A stretch of 64,000 nt of DNA from Planctomycetia bacterium (GTDB lineage: Bacteria; Planctomycetota; Planctomycetia; Pirellulales; UBA1268), in assembly GCA_014192425.1 (NCBI GenBank), contig BJHK01000008.1:1-64000 (forward strand), written 5' to 3'. The notes beneath the pieces were generated by a model. That model ran no database searches. It saw nothing but the letters and a program-made list of their open reading frames with translations, and was not told where the DNA came from. How positions within the stretch are numbered: the first letter of the stretch is position 1; every line of letters starts with the position of its first letter. Made by a program: the position numbers and the translations under genes. Positions 18,465 through 26,822 of this stretch are shown here, piece after piece.

Positions 18465-18492
18465 TTGCCGATTCGCGAATCGCGACAATACT
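18465..18492 (+). promoter_or_regulatory. Candidate tpx promoter with palindromic spacer
   Basis: TTGCCG (18465-18470) and AATACT (18487-18492) are 16 bases apart. The perfect 12-bp palindrome GATTCGCGAATC (18470-18481) fills most of the spacer, the usual place for a repressor or redox regulator site. The tpx ATG is at 18545, with GGAGG about 8 bases before it. Confidence 0.45.
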
Positions 18493-18544
18493 GCCTGCAC
18501 GAGTCCGGGGTTTTTGTGGTCCACGAGATCGAGGAGGCAGTCGC

Positions 18545-19066
18545 ATGGGTCGGCACGGCGCGGTGACATTCAAGGGGAATCCGCTCACGCTCGTGGGAGA
18601 CGAGGTGCAGGTCGGCGCGGCGGCGCCCGATTTCTCGCTCGCCTGCTACGGTGCCGGCGGCATGCAGCAGATCCGCAAGGCGGACCTGCTCGGCAAGCCG
18701 ACGCTGATCAGCGTCGTCCCGTCCCTCGACACGCCCGTCTGCCAGGTGCAGACGAAGACCTTCAACGGCCGTCTTGCCGCCCTCGGCGAACGGGTCAACG
18801 CCGTCACGGTGAGCCTCGACCTGCCGTTCGCCATGAACCGGTTCTGCGGCGCCGAGGACATCAAGACGATGCGGACGGGCAGCGACTACATGGACCGCAG
18901 CTTCGGCACGCACTGGGGCGTCCTCATCGACGAACTCAAGATCCTCGCCCGGGCGGTGTTCGTCCTCGACGCCAAGGGCGTCGTGCAGTACGCCCAGGTG
19001 GTCAAGGAAGTGGCGAGCGAGCCCGACTACGACGCGGCGCTGGCCGTGCTGGAGAAACTGGCGTAA
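18545..19066 (+). CDS. tpx: Thiol peroxidase (Tpx-type peroxiredoxin)
   Basis: A 173-residue atypical 2-Cys peroxiredoxin. The peroxidatic cysteine is C66 in PSLDTPVCQVQTKTFN and the resolving cysteine is C101 in MNRFCGAEDI, the normal Tpx spacing. It reduces hydrogen peroxide and alkyl peroxides in the cytoplasm using thioredoxin. VTFKGNPLTLVG at the N-terminus is typical. It is monocistronic and convergent with alaS, with an inverted-repeat element in the gap. Confidence 0.95.
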   Translation: MGRHGAVTFKGNPLTLVGDEVQVGAAAPDFSLACYGAGGMQQIRKADLLGKPTLISVVPSLDTPVCQVQTKTFNGRLAALGERVNAVTVSLDLPFAMNRFCGAEDIKTMRTGSDYMDRSFGTHWGVLIDELKILARAVFVLDAKGVVQYAQVVKEVASEPDYDAALAVLEKLA

Positions 19067-19103
19067 TACGGGTCACACGTGCCCCTCGCGCGGTTCGCTG
19101 GTC

Positions 19104-19262
19104 GGGGTTACCCATGCCCCATCGCCGGCCGTTCGCGGATGCCATCGTGGCATCCGCTCACTCAGACCGGCCCGCGCTTCGGCATCCTGCCTTCGCCGAC
19201 CGATCCGCCTGCGGCGGATCGGTGCCCGCGCTCAAGCCGGCTCCTGGGCCATGGGCAACCCC
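19104..19262. repeat. MITE-like inverted-repeat element, copy C
   Basis: A 159-bp element bounded by GGGGTTACCCATGCCCC and, inverted, GGGCCATGGGCAACCCC. The interior shares GTTCGCGGATGCC, TGGCATCCGCTCACTC and CGCGCTTCG with copies at 23610-23742 and 23839-23971, but has an extra segment around GATCCGCCTGCGGCGGATC. It occupies most of the 272-base gap between convergent tpx and alaS. Confidence 0.75.
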
Positions 19263-19338
19263 GCCCGATCCGTTGGTTCAGCAGGATCGTTTGGGGCGCG
19301 AGGATCAAGTGGGCGCCGTATAAGGTCCTCCGCCACGG

Positions 19339-21951
19339 TCAGCCTCCGAGCAGGCTGGTGATCGACTTCCGCGCGGCGTCGAGCGCGGCGGGGAGTTTGT
19401 CCGCCTGCTTGCCGCCGGCTTGGGCCAGATCGGGCTTGCCCCCTCCCCTGCCGCCGACGATCGTGGCCGGCTCCTTGATCCACTCGCCCGCCGACAGACC
19501 GCGAGCCTCGAGCTCGCGGGAGATGCCCGCCACGAGCGTGACCTTGTCCCCTTCGGCGGACGCGAGGAGCACGGCGATCGGGCTCGCCTTGCGCCGCAGC
19601 AGGTCGATGCACTGTCGCATCGCGCCGGCGTCGCTCCCCTTCGCCTCCGCGACGACGACCCGCGTGCCGCCGACGTCGAGGGCGTGGGCGAGCAGTTCGT
19701 CGGGAGACGCGCCCGCCGCCGCCGCTGCCGGCTTCGCCTTCTTGAGGTCGCGGAGTTCCTTGACGACCGTCGCCAGCCGGTGGGGCAGCTCGGCGACGGG
19801 AACCTTGAGGACCGTGGCCGCCTCGGCGAGCGTCTGCTCCGCCTGCCGGAAGCGGTCGAGGGCCCGGCCGCCGGTCACGGCCGTGATCCGGCGCGTGCCC
19901 GCCGAGACGCTCTCCTCGCCGACGATCCGCACGAGACCGATCTGGCCCGTGCTGGAGACGTGTGTGCCGCCGCACAGTTCCCGGCTCACCCCCTCCATCG
20001 TCACCATGCGGACGACGTCGGGATACTTCTCGCCGAAGAGCATCATCGCCCCCGCATGCCGGGCCTCGGCCAGGGGGAGCAGCCGGGCGGACACCGGCAG
20101 GGCCGCAAGCACTCCCGCGTTGACCATCCCCTCGATCGCCCGCAGCGTGTCGTGGTCGATGGCGCTGGTGTGGGAGAAGTCGAACCGCAGCAGGTCGGCG
20201 TCCACCTTCGAGCCCTGCTGCACGGCATGCGATCCGAGGTGCTGCTGGAGCGCGGCGTGGAGCAGGTGGGTCGCCGAGTGGGCCCGGCGCACGGCGGCCC
20301 GCCGGTCGCCGTCGACCGTGGCCGTGACGTCCGCCCCGAGGGCCAGGCTGCCCCGTTCGAGATGGCCGACGTGGAGCATGAAGCCCCCTTCCCGCAGCGT
20401 GTCACTCACGCGAAACGCGCCCCCCGGCCATTCGATCCGGCCGACGTCCCCGACCTGCCCCCCCGACTCGCCGTAGAACGGCGTGCGGTCGAGGACGAGC
20501 GTCACGGGCTGGGCATGGCCGACCTCGCTGAGTCGGTCGCAGAGCGCGTCCTGGGCGATGATGCCGATGACCTTTCCCGTGGCCGCGGTAGCGTCGTAGC
20601 CGAGAAACTCCGAGCCGTGCATCGACTTCTTCAGGGCGTCGAGCGGGCCGGACGTGAACACCTCCACCCGCATGCCGGCCCCCGACTTGAGGCCGTGCTC
20701 CTCCATCGCCCGGCGAAAGCCTTCCCAGTCGAAGCCGCAGTTCCGCTCGGCGGCAAGCGTCTCCAGCAGTTCCGGGGGAAACCCGTAGGTGGTGTAGAGC
20801 TCGGCCGCATCCCCTCCCGCGACGGTCGTCGAGCCGCTGCGGCCGATCTGCGCGAACAGCTTCTCGATCCGCTCCAGGCCGCCGTCGATCGTCGCCAGAA
20901 ACGACTCCTCTTCGCGCTTGATCACGCCCGCCACGCGGTCGGCCGTCTCGGCCAGTTCGGGATAGGGCCTGCGCATCAGCGCCGCGACCGTCGACGGCAG
21001 CGCGTGGAGGAACGGATCCCGCATCCCCATCTGCCGGCCGTCGAGCACGGCCCGGCGCAGGAGCCGCTTGACGACGTACTTCTCCTCGTTGTTGCCCGGC
21101 AGGACATTTTCGTGGATCGCGAACGTGCAGGCGCGCACGTGGTCGGCGATCCGGCGCATGCGCCGGCCGTCGTCCGTGGCCGGCTCGTACCGCCGGCCGC
21201 AGATCTCGGCAACGGCCTCGACGAGCGGCCGCAGGATGTCGATGTGGAAGTTGCTGTCCACGCCCTGGAGCATGGCGCAGGTCCGCTCCAGGCCCATGCC
21301 GGTGTCGATGTTGCGGCTCGGCAGCGGGTGGAGGTTGTCGGGCGGCGGCCCGACGCGGTTGAACTGGGTGAACACGAGGTTCCAGATCTCCACGTCGCTG
21401 CCGTCGGGCATGCGGTAGAAGATCTCGCTGCACGGGCCGCAGACGCCGTCAGGGCCCTGCGTCGGCGCCCCGGCGGGCCAGAAGTTGTCGTCCTCCCCCA
21501 TGCGCGTGATCCTGGCTACCGGCACGCCGATCTCGTCGGCCCAGATCCGGAATGCCTCGTCGTCCTCCTGGTAGACGGTGATCGAGAGCTTCTCGGGGGC
21601 GATGGCGAGCCAGTTGCGGGCGGTGAGGAACTCCCACGCCCAGTTGATCGCCTCGCGCTTGAAGTAGTCGCCGAACGAGAAGTTGCCGAGCATCTCGAAG
21701 AACGTATGGTGCCGGGGCGTGCGGCCGACGTTGTCGATGTCGCCGGTGCGGAGGCACTTCTGGCAGGTGGTGGCCCGGGTGAAGTCGAGCTTGCACTTGC
21801 CGAGGAAGTGGTCCTTGAACTGGTTCATCCCGGCCGGCGTGAACAGGACCGACGGGTCCCAGCGCGGCACGAGGACGTCGCTGGGGCGGCGGACGCAGCC
21901 CTTGGACTCGAAGAAGGCGAGATAGGCTTCGCGAAGGTCGTCGGCCTTCAT
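19339..21951 (-). CDS. alaS: Alanine--tRNA ligase
   Basis: An 870-residue class II aminoacyl-tRNA synthetase. The N-terminal catalytic domain starts MKADDLREAYLAFFESKG and has the motif 1/2 region (LFTPAGMNQFKDHFLG, then RTPRHHTFFEMLGNFSFGDY). The editing domain carries the zinc-binding HSATHLLH and CGGTHV. The C-terminal DHHA1-like glycine-rich domain ends GGKPDLAQAGGK. Full length for the family. ATG 21951 matches the conserved N-terminus; the upstream extension is spurious. Confidence 0.96.
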   Translation of the reverse strand: MKADDLREAYLAFFESKGCVRRPSDVLVPRWDPSVLFTPAGMNQFKDHFLGKCKLDFTRATTCQKCLRTGDIDNVGRTPRHHTFFEMLGNFSFGDYFKREAINWAWEFLTARNWLAIAPEKLSITVYQEDDEAFRIWADEIGVPVARITRMGEDDNFWPAGAPTQGPDGVCGPCSEIFYRMPDGSDVEIWNLVFTQFNRVGPPPDNLHPLPSRNIDTGMGLERTCAMLQGVDSNFHIDILRPLVEAVAEICGRRYEPATDDGRRMRRIADHVRACTFAIHENVLPGNNEEKYVVKRLLRRAVLDGRQMGMRDPFLHALPSTVAALMRRPYPELAETADRVAGVIKREEESFLATIDGGLERIEKLFAQIGRSGSTTVAGGDAAELYTTYGFPPELLETLAAERNCGFDWEGFRRAMEEHGLKSGAGMRVEVFTSGPLDALKKSMHGSEFLGYDATAATGKVIGIIAQDALCDRLSEVGHAQPVTLVLDRTPFYGESGGQVGDVGRIEWPGGAFRVSDTLREGGFMLHVGHLERGSLALGADVTATVDGDRRAAVRRAHSATHLLHAALQQHLGSHAVQQGSKVDADLLRFDFSHTSAIDHDTLRAIEGMVNAGVLAALPVSARLLPLAEARHAGAMMLFGEKYPDVVRMVTMEGVSRELCGGTHVSSTGQIGLVRIVGEESVSAGTRRITAVTGGRALDRFRQAEQTLAEAATVLKVPVAELPHRLATVVKELRDLKKAKPAAAAAGASPDELLAHALDVGGTRVVVAEAKGSDAGAMRQCIDLLRRKASPIAVLLASAEGDKVTLVAGISRELEARGLSAGEWIKEPATIVGGRGGGKPDLAQAGGKQADKLPAALDAARKSITSLLGG

Positions 21952-22128
21952 GGATCGGGCAACTCCGGGGGATCGTCGGGGCGCTGGGTCGCCCACTATA
22001 CCCGGCGCTGCCGCCGCGCGGCGACGGCGGTCTGCCGCCGCGGGCCGCGCCGAAAACGACGCCGCCCACCGGCGGCCGCTTGGGTCGACCACCAGTGGGC
22101 GGGTGCGAAACCGTGACCGCTCGGGTGC

Positions 22129-23289
22129 TCAGTCGCCCCCGCCATCGCCAGCCGACGACGCGGCGATGACGATGTCCTTGCTGGCGAGGATCTTCTCGCG
22201 GAGTTCCTGGGCCACCTCGGGGTTCTCCTTGAGGAACAGGCGGGCCTTCTCCCGCCCCTGCCCGAGGTGCACCTCGCCGTATCGCAGCCAGGTGCCGGTC
22301 TTGTCCACGAGCTTGGCGGTGACGGCCAGGTCGAGGATGTCCCCCTCCACGCTGATGCCGTCGGCGTGCATCATGTCGAACTCGGCCACCCGGAACGGCG
22401 GCGCCACCTTGTTCTTGACCACCTTGACCTTCACCCGCTGTCCGACGACATCCTCGCCGTCTTTCAGCTGGCCGATCCGTCGGACGTCGACCCGGCAGGA
22501 CGAATAGAACTTGAGCGCCCGGCCGCCCGGCGTGGTCTCCGGGCTGCCGAACATGACGCCGATCTTCTCACGGATCTGGTTGATAAAGATCACCGTCGTC
22601 TTCGACTTGGCGATGGCCCCCGTCAGCTTCCGCATCGCCTGGCTCATGAGCCGGGCCTGGAGGCCGACGAACGAGTCACCGATCTCGCCGTCGAGTTCCT
22701 TCTGCGGCACGAGTGCCGCCACGGAGTCGACGACGATGATGTCGATGGCGTTGCTCTTGATCAGCATCTCGGCGATGTTCATCGCCTCCTCGCCACTCGT
22801 CGGCTGGCTGACGAGCAGCGACTCCAAGGAGATGCCCAGCTTCTTTGCCCAGCTCGGGTCGAGCGCGTGCTCGGCGTCAATGAAGGCCGCGATGCCGCCG
22901 GCGCGTTGCGACGCCGCCACGGCATGGAGTGCGAGCGTCGTTTTGCCGCTCGACTCCGGGCCGAAGACCTCGATAATCCGTCCGCGCGGGAAGCCCTTGC
23001 CGCCGAGGGCGAGGTCGACCGACAGGCTGCCGGAGGAGATGCCCTCGATCGGCGCCTGGGCGTCGAGCCCGAGTGGCATGATCGAACCTTCGCCGAACTC
23101 CTTCTCGATCTGGGCGAGCGTGTTCCGCAGCGTGGCGTTGTCCTCGAGGAACGAGGGGATGGGCTTGGCACCCTTTTTCCCTCCGCGTCCCTCGTCGAGT
23201 TTGGCTTCCTTGTCTTTCGCTGCGTCCTTCGCCGCTTTGTCATCCTTTTTGCCCATCCGACCGCTCGCTCCTGCTGGTGCCATGATCAT
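22129..23289 (-). CDS. recA: Recombinase RecA with lysine-rich N-terminal extension
   Basis: A 386-residue RecA. Walker A is GPESSGKT, followed by the conserved [27 protein letters not shown], and the DNA-binding loops around [11 protein letters not shown] and [20 protein letters not shown]. It forms nucleoprotein filaments for recombination and LexA cleavage. About 45 residues rich in Lys, Asp and Gly precede the usual start (near [13 protein letters not shown]). ATG 23289 has GGGAGG 8 bases upstream; ATGs at 23283 and 23256 are also possible. A promoter with a palindromic operator lies at 23373-23416. Confidence 0.96.
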   Translation of the reverse strand: MIMAPAGASGRMGKKDDKAAKDAAKDKEAKLDEGRGGKKGAKPIPSFLEDNATLRNTLAQIEKEFGEGSIMPLGLDAQAPIEGISSGSLSVDLALGGKGFPRGRIIEVFGPESSGKTTLALHAVAASQRAGGIAAFIDAEHALDPSWAKKLGISLESLLVSQPTSGEEAMNIAEMLIKSNAIDIIVVDSVAALVPQKELDGEIGDSFVGLQARLMSQAMRKLTGAIAKSKTTVIFINQIREKIGVMFGSPETTPGGRALKFYSSCRVDVRRIGQLKDGEDVVGQRVKVKVVKNKVAPPFRVAEFDMMHADGISVEGDILDLAVTAKLVDKTGTWLRYGEVHLGQGREKARLFLKENPEVAQELREKILASKDIVIAASSAGDGGGD

Positions 23290-23372
23290 GGCTGCTGCCT
23301 CCCACGGTTCCCGGCACGTCGTCGGGGTGGTTGCTTCGCCACCATGAATCGAGCGAGTTGCCGCGGAAACGA

Positions 23373-23416
23373 ATACTGAACCTAGGTATAGTATCGGAGC
23401 CGGCCGGGTTTGGCAA
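23373..23416 (-). promoter_or_regulatory. recA promoter with candidate LexA operator
   Basis: On the minus strand, TTGCCA (23411-23416) is followed after 15 bases by GATACT, or after 17 by TACTAT. A 22-bp imperfect palindrome (23373-23394), centred on ACCTAGGT with outer arms ATACT/AGTAT, overlaps the -10. The block matches the imuA promoter site in about 15 of 22 positions, and both have a TTG-N-CA element 15 bases before N-ATACT. The ATG is 84 bases downstream. Confidence 0.6.
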
Positions 23417-23500
23417 GAAGTTTTTTCGGGCCTGTGGTCCGCCCGGCCCGCGGGGGAGTTTTCGGGGTCTGCGTCCGCGTCCCGTCCGAAAGCCGCCCCA

Positions 23501-23572
23501 CAGGAAACGCAGGACATGGCAGGAAACGCAGGACAGGCATGGCAGACATGGGACAGGCAGACATGGGACAGG
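23501..23572. repeat. Cluster of short direct repeats with GGACAGGCA motif
   Basis: CAGGAAACGCAGGACA occurs at 23501 and 23520, then GGCAGACATGGGACA at 23541 and 23556, directly before the long duplication starting 23573. Similar units (GGCAGACATAGG, GGACAGGCATCGG) fill 23761-23800 between the two long copies. The core GGACAGGCAT also marks the ends of both RHS fragments at the start of the window. Confidence 0.7.
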
Positions 23573-23609
23573 CATAGTTCCCGCGTACGTAGCCCTTCGG
23601 TCACCAGAC

Positions 23610-23742
23610 GGGGCTGCCCATGCCCCGTTCGCCGGACGTTCGCGGATGCCTTCCTGGCATCCGCTCACTCGATGCCGACCGCGCTTCGCCATCCTGGCTG
23701 CGCTTGTCGTCACACGCCGGCTCTCAGGGCACGGGCAACCCC
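23610..23742. mobile_element. MITE-like inverted-repeat element, copy A
   Basis: A 133-bp element without coding capacity. The left end GGGGCTGCCCATGCCCC is the inverted counterpart of the right end GGGCACGGGCAACCCC. The interior has a smaller palindrome, GGATGCCTTCCTGGCATCC. It is almost identical to copy B (23839-23971) and related to copy C (19104-19262). Confidence 0.7.
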
Positions 23743-23838
23743 TCCACCACCACCCAGTCGGGCAGACATAGGGGCAGACATAGGACAGGCATCGGACAGG
23801 CATAGTTCCCGCGTACGTAGCCCCTTCGGTCACCAGAC

Positions 23839-23971
23839 GGGGCTGCCCATGCCCCGTTCGCCGGACGTTCGCGGATGCCTTCCTGGCATCCGCTCACTCG
23901 ATGCCGACCGCGCTTCGCCATCCTGGCTTCGCTTGTCGTCACACGCCGGCTCTCGGGGCACGGGCAACCCC
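23839..23971. mobile_element. MITE-like inverted-repeat element, copy B
   Basis: A 133-bp element with the same terminal inverted repeats as copy A (left GGGGCTGCCCATGCCCC, right GGGGCACGGGCAACCCC). It differs from copy A at two internal positions. The flanks are duplicated together with copy A, so these two arose by segmental duplication, not two insertions. Confidence 0.7.
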
Positions 23972-24083
23972 TCCACCACCACCCAGTCGAATCCCGCGGC
24001 TACTCGCCCAACATCCCGCGGTCTGGAGGACCGCGGTTCGCCCGTCCGGGCAACCCTTGGCGTTGCCCGCGACGGGCCAAGCG

Positions 24084-24144
24084 AAAACGGGCAGGATGCC
24101 CGTGTTTCGCGTGTACACGGAAAACGGGCAGGATGCCCGTGTTT
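24084..24144 (-). terminator. Two tandem hairpins downstream of PfkB kinase gene
   Basis: The 24-bp unit AAAACGGGCAGGATGCCCGT plus GTTT occurs at 24084-24107 and 24121-24144, a 37-base period. On the minus strand each forms a stem ACGGGC/GCCCGT with loop ATCCT followed by TTTC. They begin ten bases after the TAA of the PfkB gene, so they are likely tandem intrinsic terminators of repeat origin. Confidence 0.6.
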
Positions 24145-24153
24145 CGCGTGTAG

Positions 24154-25056
24154 TTAGAAGGTCAGCATCTGCCGATACTCGGCCACCCGCCGATCGAGGT
24201 CGTGGCGGTCGATCCCCGCCAGCCGGTCGAGGCTGAAGTCCTCCACCGTGAAACTCGCCGTGATCACGCCGTAGGCCAGCGCCTCCTTCAGAGCCTGCGG
24301 ATCGTAGCGGTCGAGGGCCGCCAGATGGCCCATCATGCCGCCGGCGAAACTGTCGCCGGCCCCCGTCGGATCGAGCACCTGCGGGGTCGGGTAGGCGGGC
24401 ATCACGTACATCTCGTGCTCGCTGAAGAACATCGCCCCGTGCTCCCCCTTCTTGATGACCACGAACTTTGGCCCCATCGCCCGCACCTTGTGGCCGGCGC
24501 GGACGAGATTCTCGTCCTCGGCGAGCAACTTGGCCTCCGAGTCGTTGAGCACCAGGCCGTCGATCCGCCGCAGCAGCGCCTCCAGTTCGTCCCGCTGGAT
24601 GTTGATCCACAGGTCCATCGTGTCGGCGACCGTGAGCTTCGCCTCCGGGATCTGATCGAGTACGGACAACTGCGTCGTCGGCGAGGAGTTGCCGAGAAAC
24701 AGGAACTTGCTCGTCCGGTGGTCGGCGTTGAGCTTCGGCTTGAAGTCGCCGAAGACGTTGAGATGCACCTCGAGCGTTTCCCGGTCGTTCATGTTGGGGA
24801 GGTAGCGGCCCCGCCAGCGGAACGTCTTCCCGCCGGGGATCGTCTCGATGCCCGACGTGTCGATGCCGCGGTCGCGCAAAAGCCGGGTGTGCTCAACCGG
24901 CCAGTCCTCGCCGACGGTGCCGATCATCTTCACCGGCGAGAAGAAGCTGGCGGCATAGGAGAAGAACACCGCCGATCCCCCGAGCACGTCGTCGCGCTTG
25001 TCAGTGGGGGTTTCGACACAGTCGAGGGCGACGCTTCCGACGACGAGTAGGGGCAT
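24154..25056 (-). CDS. PfkB-family carbohydrate/nucleoside kinase
   Basis: A 300-residue ribokinase-like enzyme. The N-terminal PLLVVGSVALDCVETP, the glycine motif LGGSAVFFSYAASFF and the second PfkB signature DPTGAGDSFAGGMMG (catalytic Asp in GAGD) are all present. It phosphorylates a sugar or nucleoside hydroxyl using ATP; the substrate cannot be told. ATG 25056 was chosen because it opens directly into the family N-terminus with GGAG about 11 bases upstream. It lies upstream of recA on the same strand but is separated from it by terminators and repeats, and is divergent from the sialate esterase. Confidence 0.88.
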   Translation of the reverse strand: MPLLVVGSVALDCVETPTDKRDDVLGGSAVFFSYAASFFSPVKMIGTVGEDWPVEHTRLLRDRGIDTSGIETIPGGKTFRWRGRYLPNMNDRETLEVHLNVFGDFKPKLNADHRTSKFLFLGNSSPTTQLSVLDQIPEAKLTVADTMDLWINIQRDELEALLRRIDGLVLNDSEAKLLAEDENLVRAGHKVRAMGPKFVVIKKGEHGAMFFSEHEMYVMPAYPTPQVLDPTGAGDSFAGGMMGHLAALDRYDPQALKEALAYGVITASFTVEDFSLDRLAGIDRHDLDRRVAEYRQMLTF

Positions 25057-25219
25057 GAAAAACTCCGCGAAAGAGATGGAAAACATCGAATTTAGCCCGC
25101 CGCGTCGCCGATCGTCCAGCGGCCGCGGCCGATACGGCGAGTTTGCGACCGGCCGGCCCGGGCGGTAGCCTCCACACGCCCTGCTCGTCTTTCCCGCACC
25201 CGTATCGCCAGGAGTTGCC

Positions 25220-26812
25220 ATGAACGGTAGCGCCGTCGGTTTCCGGCTCGTGTCGCTGGTCCTGTTCGCCTCCGCCCTCGGTCTGGGTGGCGCTGCCCGG
25301 GCCGAGGTGACGCTGGGGAAGCTCTTCTCCGACAACATGATGTTTCAGCGCAACCGGCCGATTCGCGTCTGGGGCACGGCGGCGCCCGGCGAGGCGGTGA
25401 CCGTGACACTGGCCGGCAAGACCGCGGAAACGAAGGCCGACGGCACGGGGGCGTGGATCGTCGAGCTGCCGCCGCTGGCCGAGGGGAACAATCTCGAACT
25501 GGCGGTCACGGCCGCGAACAAACTCCTGCTCAAGAACGTCATCATCGGCGATGTCTGGCTCTGCTCGGGCCAGTCGAACATGGAGTGGACGCTCGCCCAG
25601 TGCGACGGGGCCGAGGACGCCAAGGCGGCCGACTGCCCGACGATCCGGCGGGTCAAGTTCGCGCATCAGGTGGCCGCGGCCTCGGCGGACGAGCCGCCCG
25701 CCGGGCCGTGGCAGGTCTGCACCCCGCAGACCGCGGGCGAGTTCACCGCGGCCGGCTTCCATTTCGCCCGTGAACTACAGGCCAAAACCGGCGTGCCGAT
25801 CGGGCTCGTCGACGACAACTGGGGGGGCACGGCGATCGAGCCCTGGGTGGCGCCCGAGGCATTGGAGTCGTCGCACGCGCTCTGCAGGGAGGCCGACGCC
25901 CGGGCGAAAGCCATCGAGAACTGGCGGACGCAGGCGCTGCCGCGGTATCTCGACGAAGTGGATCGCTGGCTGGCCCGCTCCCGGGCCGAGTCGGCGGCCG
26001 GCGGGCTGGTGGCCGCGGGACCGCCGGCGATGCCGGCCAACCCCGCCGCCGGCGGCTGGTCGAGTATCTACAACGCGATGATCCATCCGATCGTGCGGTT
26101 TCCGATCAAGGGCGTGATCTGGTACCAGGGGGAATCGAACGGCGCCGAGGGCGAGTCCTATTTCCACAAGATGCGGGCCCTGGTGGAGGGCTGGCGAAAG
26201 GTCTGGGATCAGCCCGAGATGCCCTTCTACTTCGTACAACTGGCGAGCCACCAAAAACCGACCGACGCCCCGGCGGGTGGCGACGGCTGGGCGAAGCTTC
26301 GCGAGGCCCAGCGGAAGTCGCTGGAAATCCCCCGGACCGGCATGGTCGTGGCGATCGACACCGTGCCCCTCGCGGTCGCCGGCGACATCCATCCCAAGAA
26401 CAAGTACGACCTCGGGATGCGGCTCGCCCGCTGGGCACTGCACCGCGACTACGGGCAGGCCGGCCTCGTGCCGTCGGGCCCGCTCTTCAAGGGAATGAAG
26501 GTCGAGGGAGGCACGGTCCGCCTGGAGTTCGACCACGCGGGCTCTGGCCTGATGGTCGGCCTCAAGGACGGCACCCGCAAGCCCGTGGTCGAGGATCCGG
26601 CCGGCACGCTGAAACGGTTCGCGGTCGCCGGAGCGGACAAGAAGTGGGCCTGGGCAGACGCCGTGATCGACGGCAAGACGGTCGTCGTGTCGAGCGCCGA
26701 GGTCAAGGAGCCGGTGGCGGTGCGGTACGCCTTCTCGATGAACCCCGACGGTGCCAACCTTTACAACCGCGAGGGGCTGCCCGCCTCCCCGTTCCGCAGC
26801 GACGACTGGTGA
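25220..26812 (+). CDS. Secreted sialate O-acetylesterase-like SGNH esterase
   Basis: A 530-residue protein with a signal peptide (LVSLVLFASALGLGGAARA, cleavage near residue 28). An N-terminal beta domain is followed by the SGNH esterase domain, with the nucleophile serine in CSGQSNMEW. The later blocks are GLVDDNWGGTAIEPW, GVIWYQGESNG and the His-containing GDIHPKNKYDLG. The family removes O-acetyl groups from sialic acids or plant and algal polysaccharides. Such enzymes are numerous in planctomycetes feeding on marine glycans. It is convergent with gltX. Confidence 0.9.
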   Translation: MNGSAVGFRLVSLVLFASALGLGGAARAEVTLGKLFSDNMMFQRNRPIRVWGTAAPGEAVTVTLAGKTAETKADGTGAWIVELPPLAEGNNLELAVTAANKLLLKNVIIGDVWLCSGQSNMEWTLAQCDGAEDAKAADCPTIRRVKFAHQVAAASADEPPAGPWQVCTPQTAGEFTAAGFHFARELQAKTGVPIGLVDDNWGGTAIEPWVAPEALESSHALCREADARAKAIENWRTQALPRYLDEVDRWLARSRAESAAGGLVAAGPPAMPANPAAGGWSSIYNAMIHPIVRFPIKGVIWYQGESNGAEGESYFHKMRALVEGWRKVWDQPEMPFYFVQLASHQKPTDAPAGGDGWAKLREAQRKSLEIPRTGMVVAIDTVPLAVAGDIHPKNKYDLGMRLARWALHRDYGQAGLVPSGPLFKGMKVEGGTVRLEFDHAGSGLMVGLKDGTRKPVVEDPAGTLKRFAVAGADKKWAWADAVIDGKTVVVSSAEVKEPVAVRYAFSMNPDGANLYNREGLPASPFRSDDW

Positions 26813-26822
26813 GCCGCCCCGC

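Larger units (their letters stand above)
23573..23989. repeat. Direct duplication of 188-189 bp upstream of recA
   Basis: 23573-23760 and 23801-23989 are nearly identical (two substitutions and one inserted C by eye). Each starts CATAGTTCCCGCGTACGTAG, contains one 133-bp inverted-repeat element and ends CCACCACCACCCAGTCG. A 40-base stretch of GGACAGGCAT-type repeats separates the copies. The unit lies between the recA promoter and the 3' end of the upstream PfkB gene. The rest of 23417-24083 has no gene. Confidence 0.85.

Noticed and set aside
19420-22116. 898-codon open frame on the plus strand
   Set aside because: Antisense to alaS, which is complete and motif-rich.
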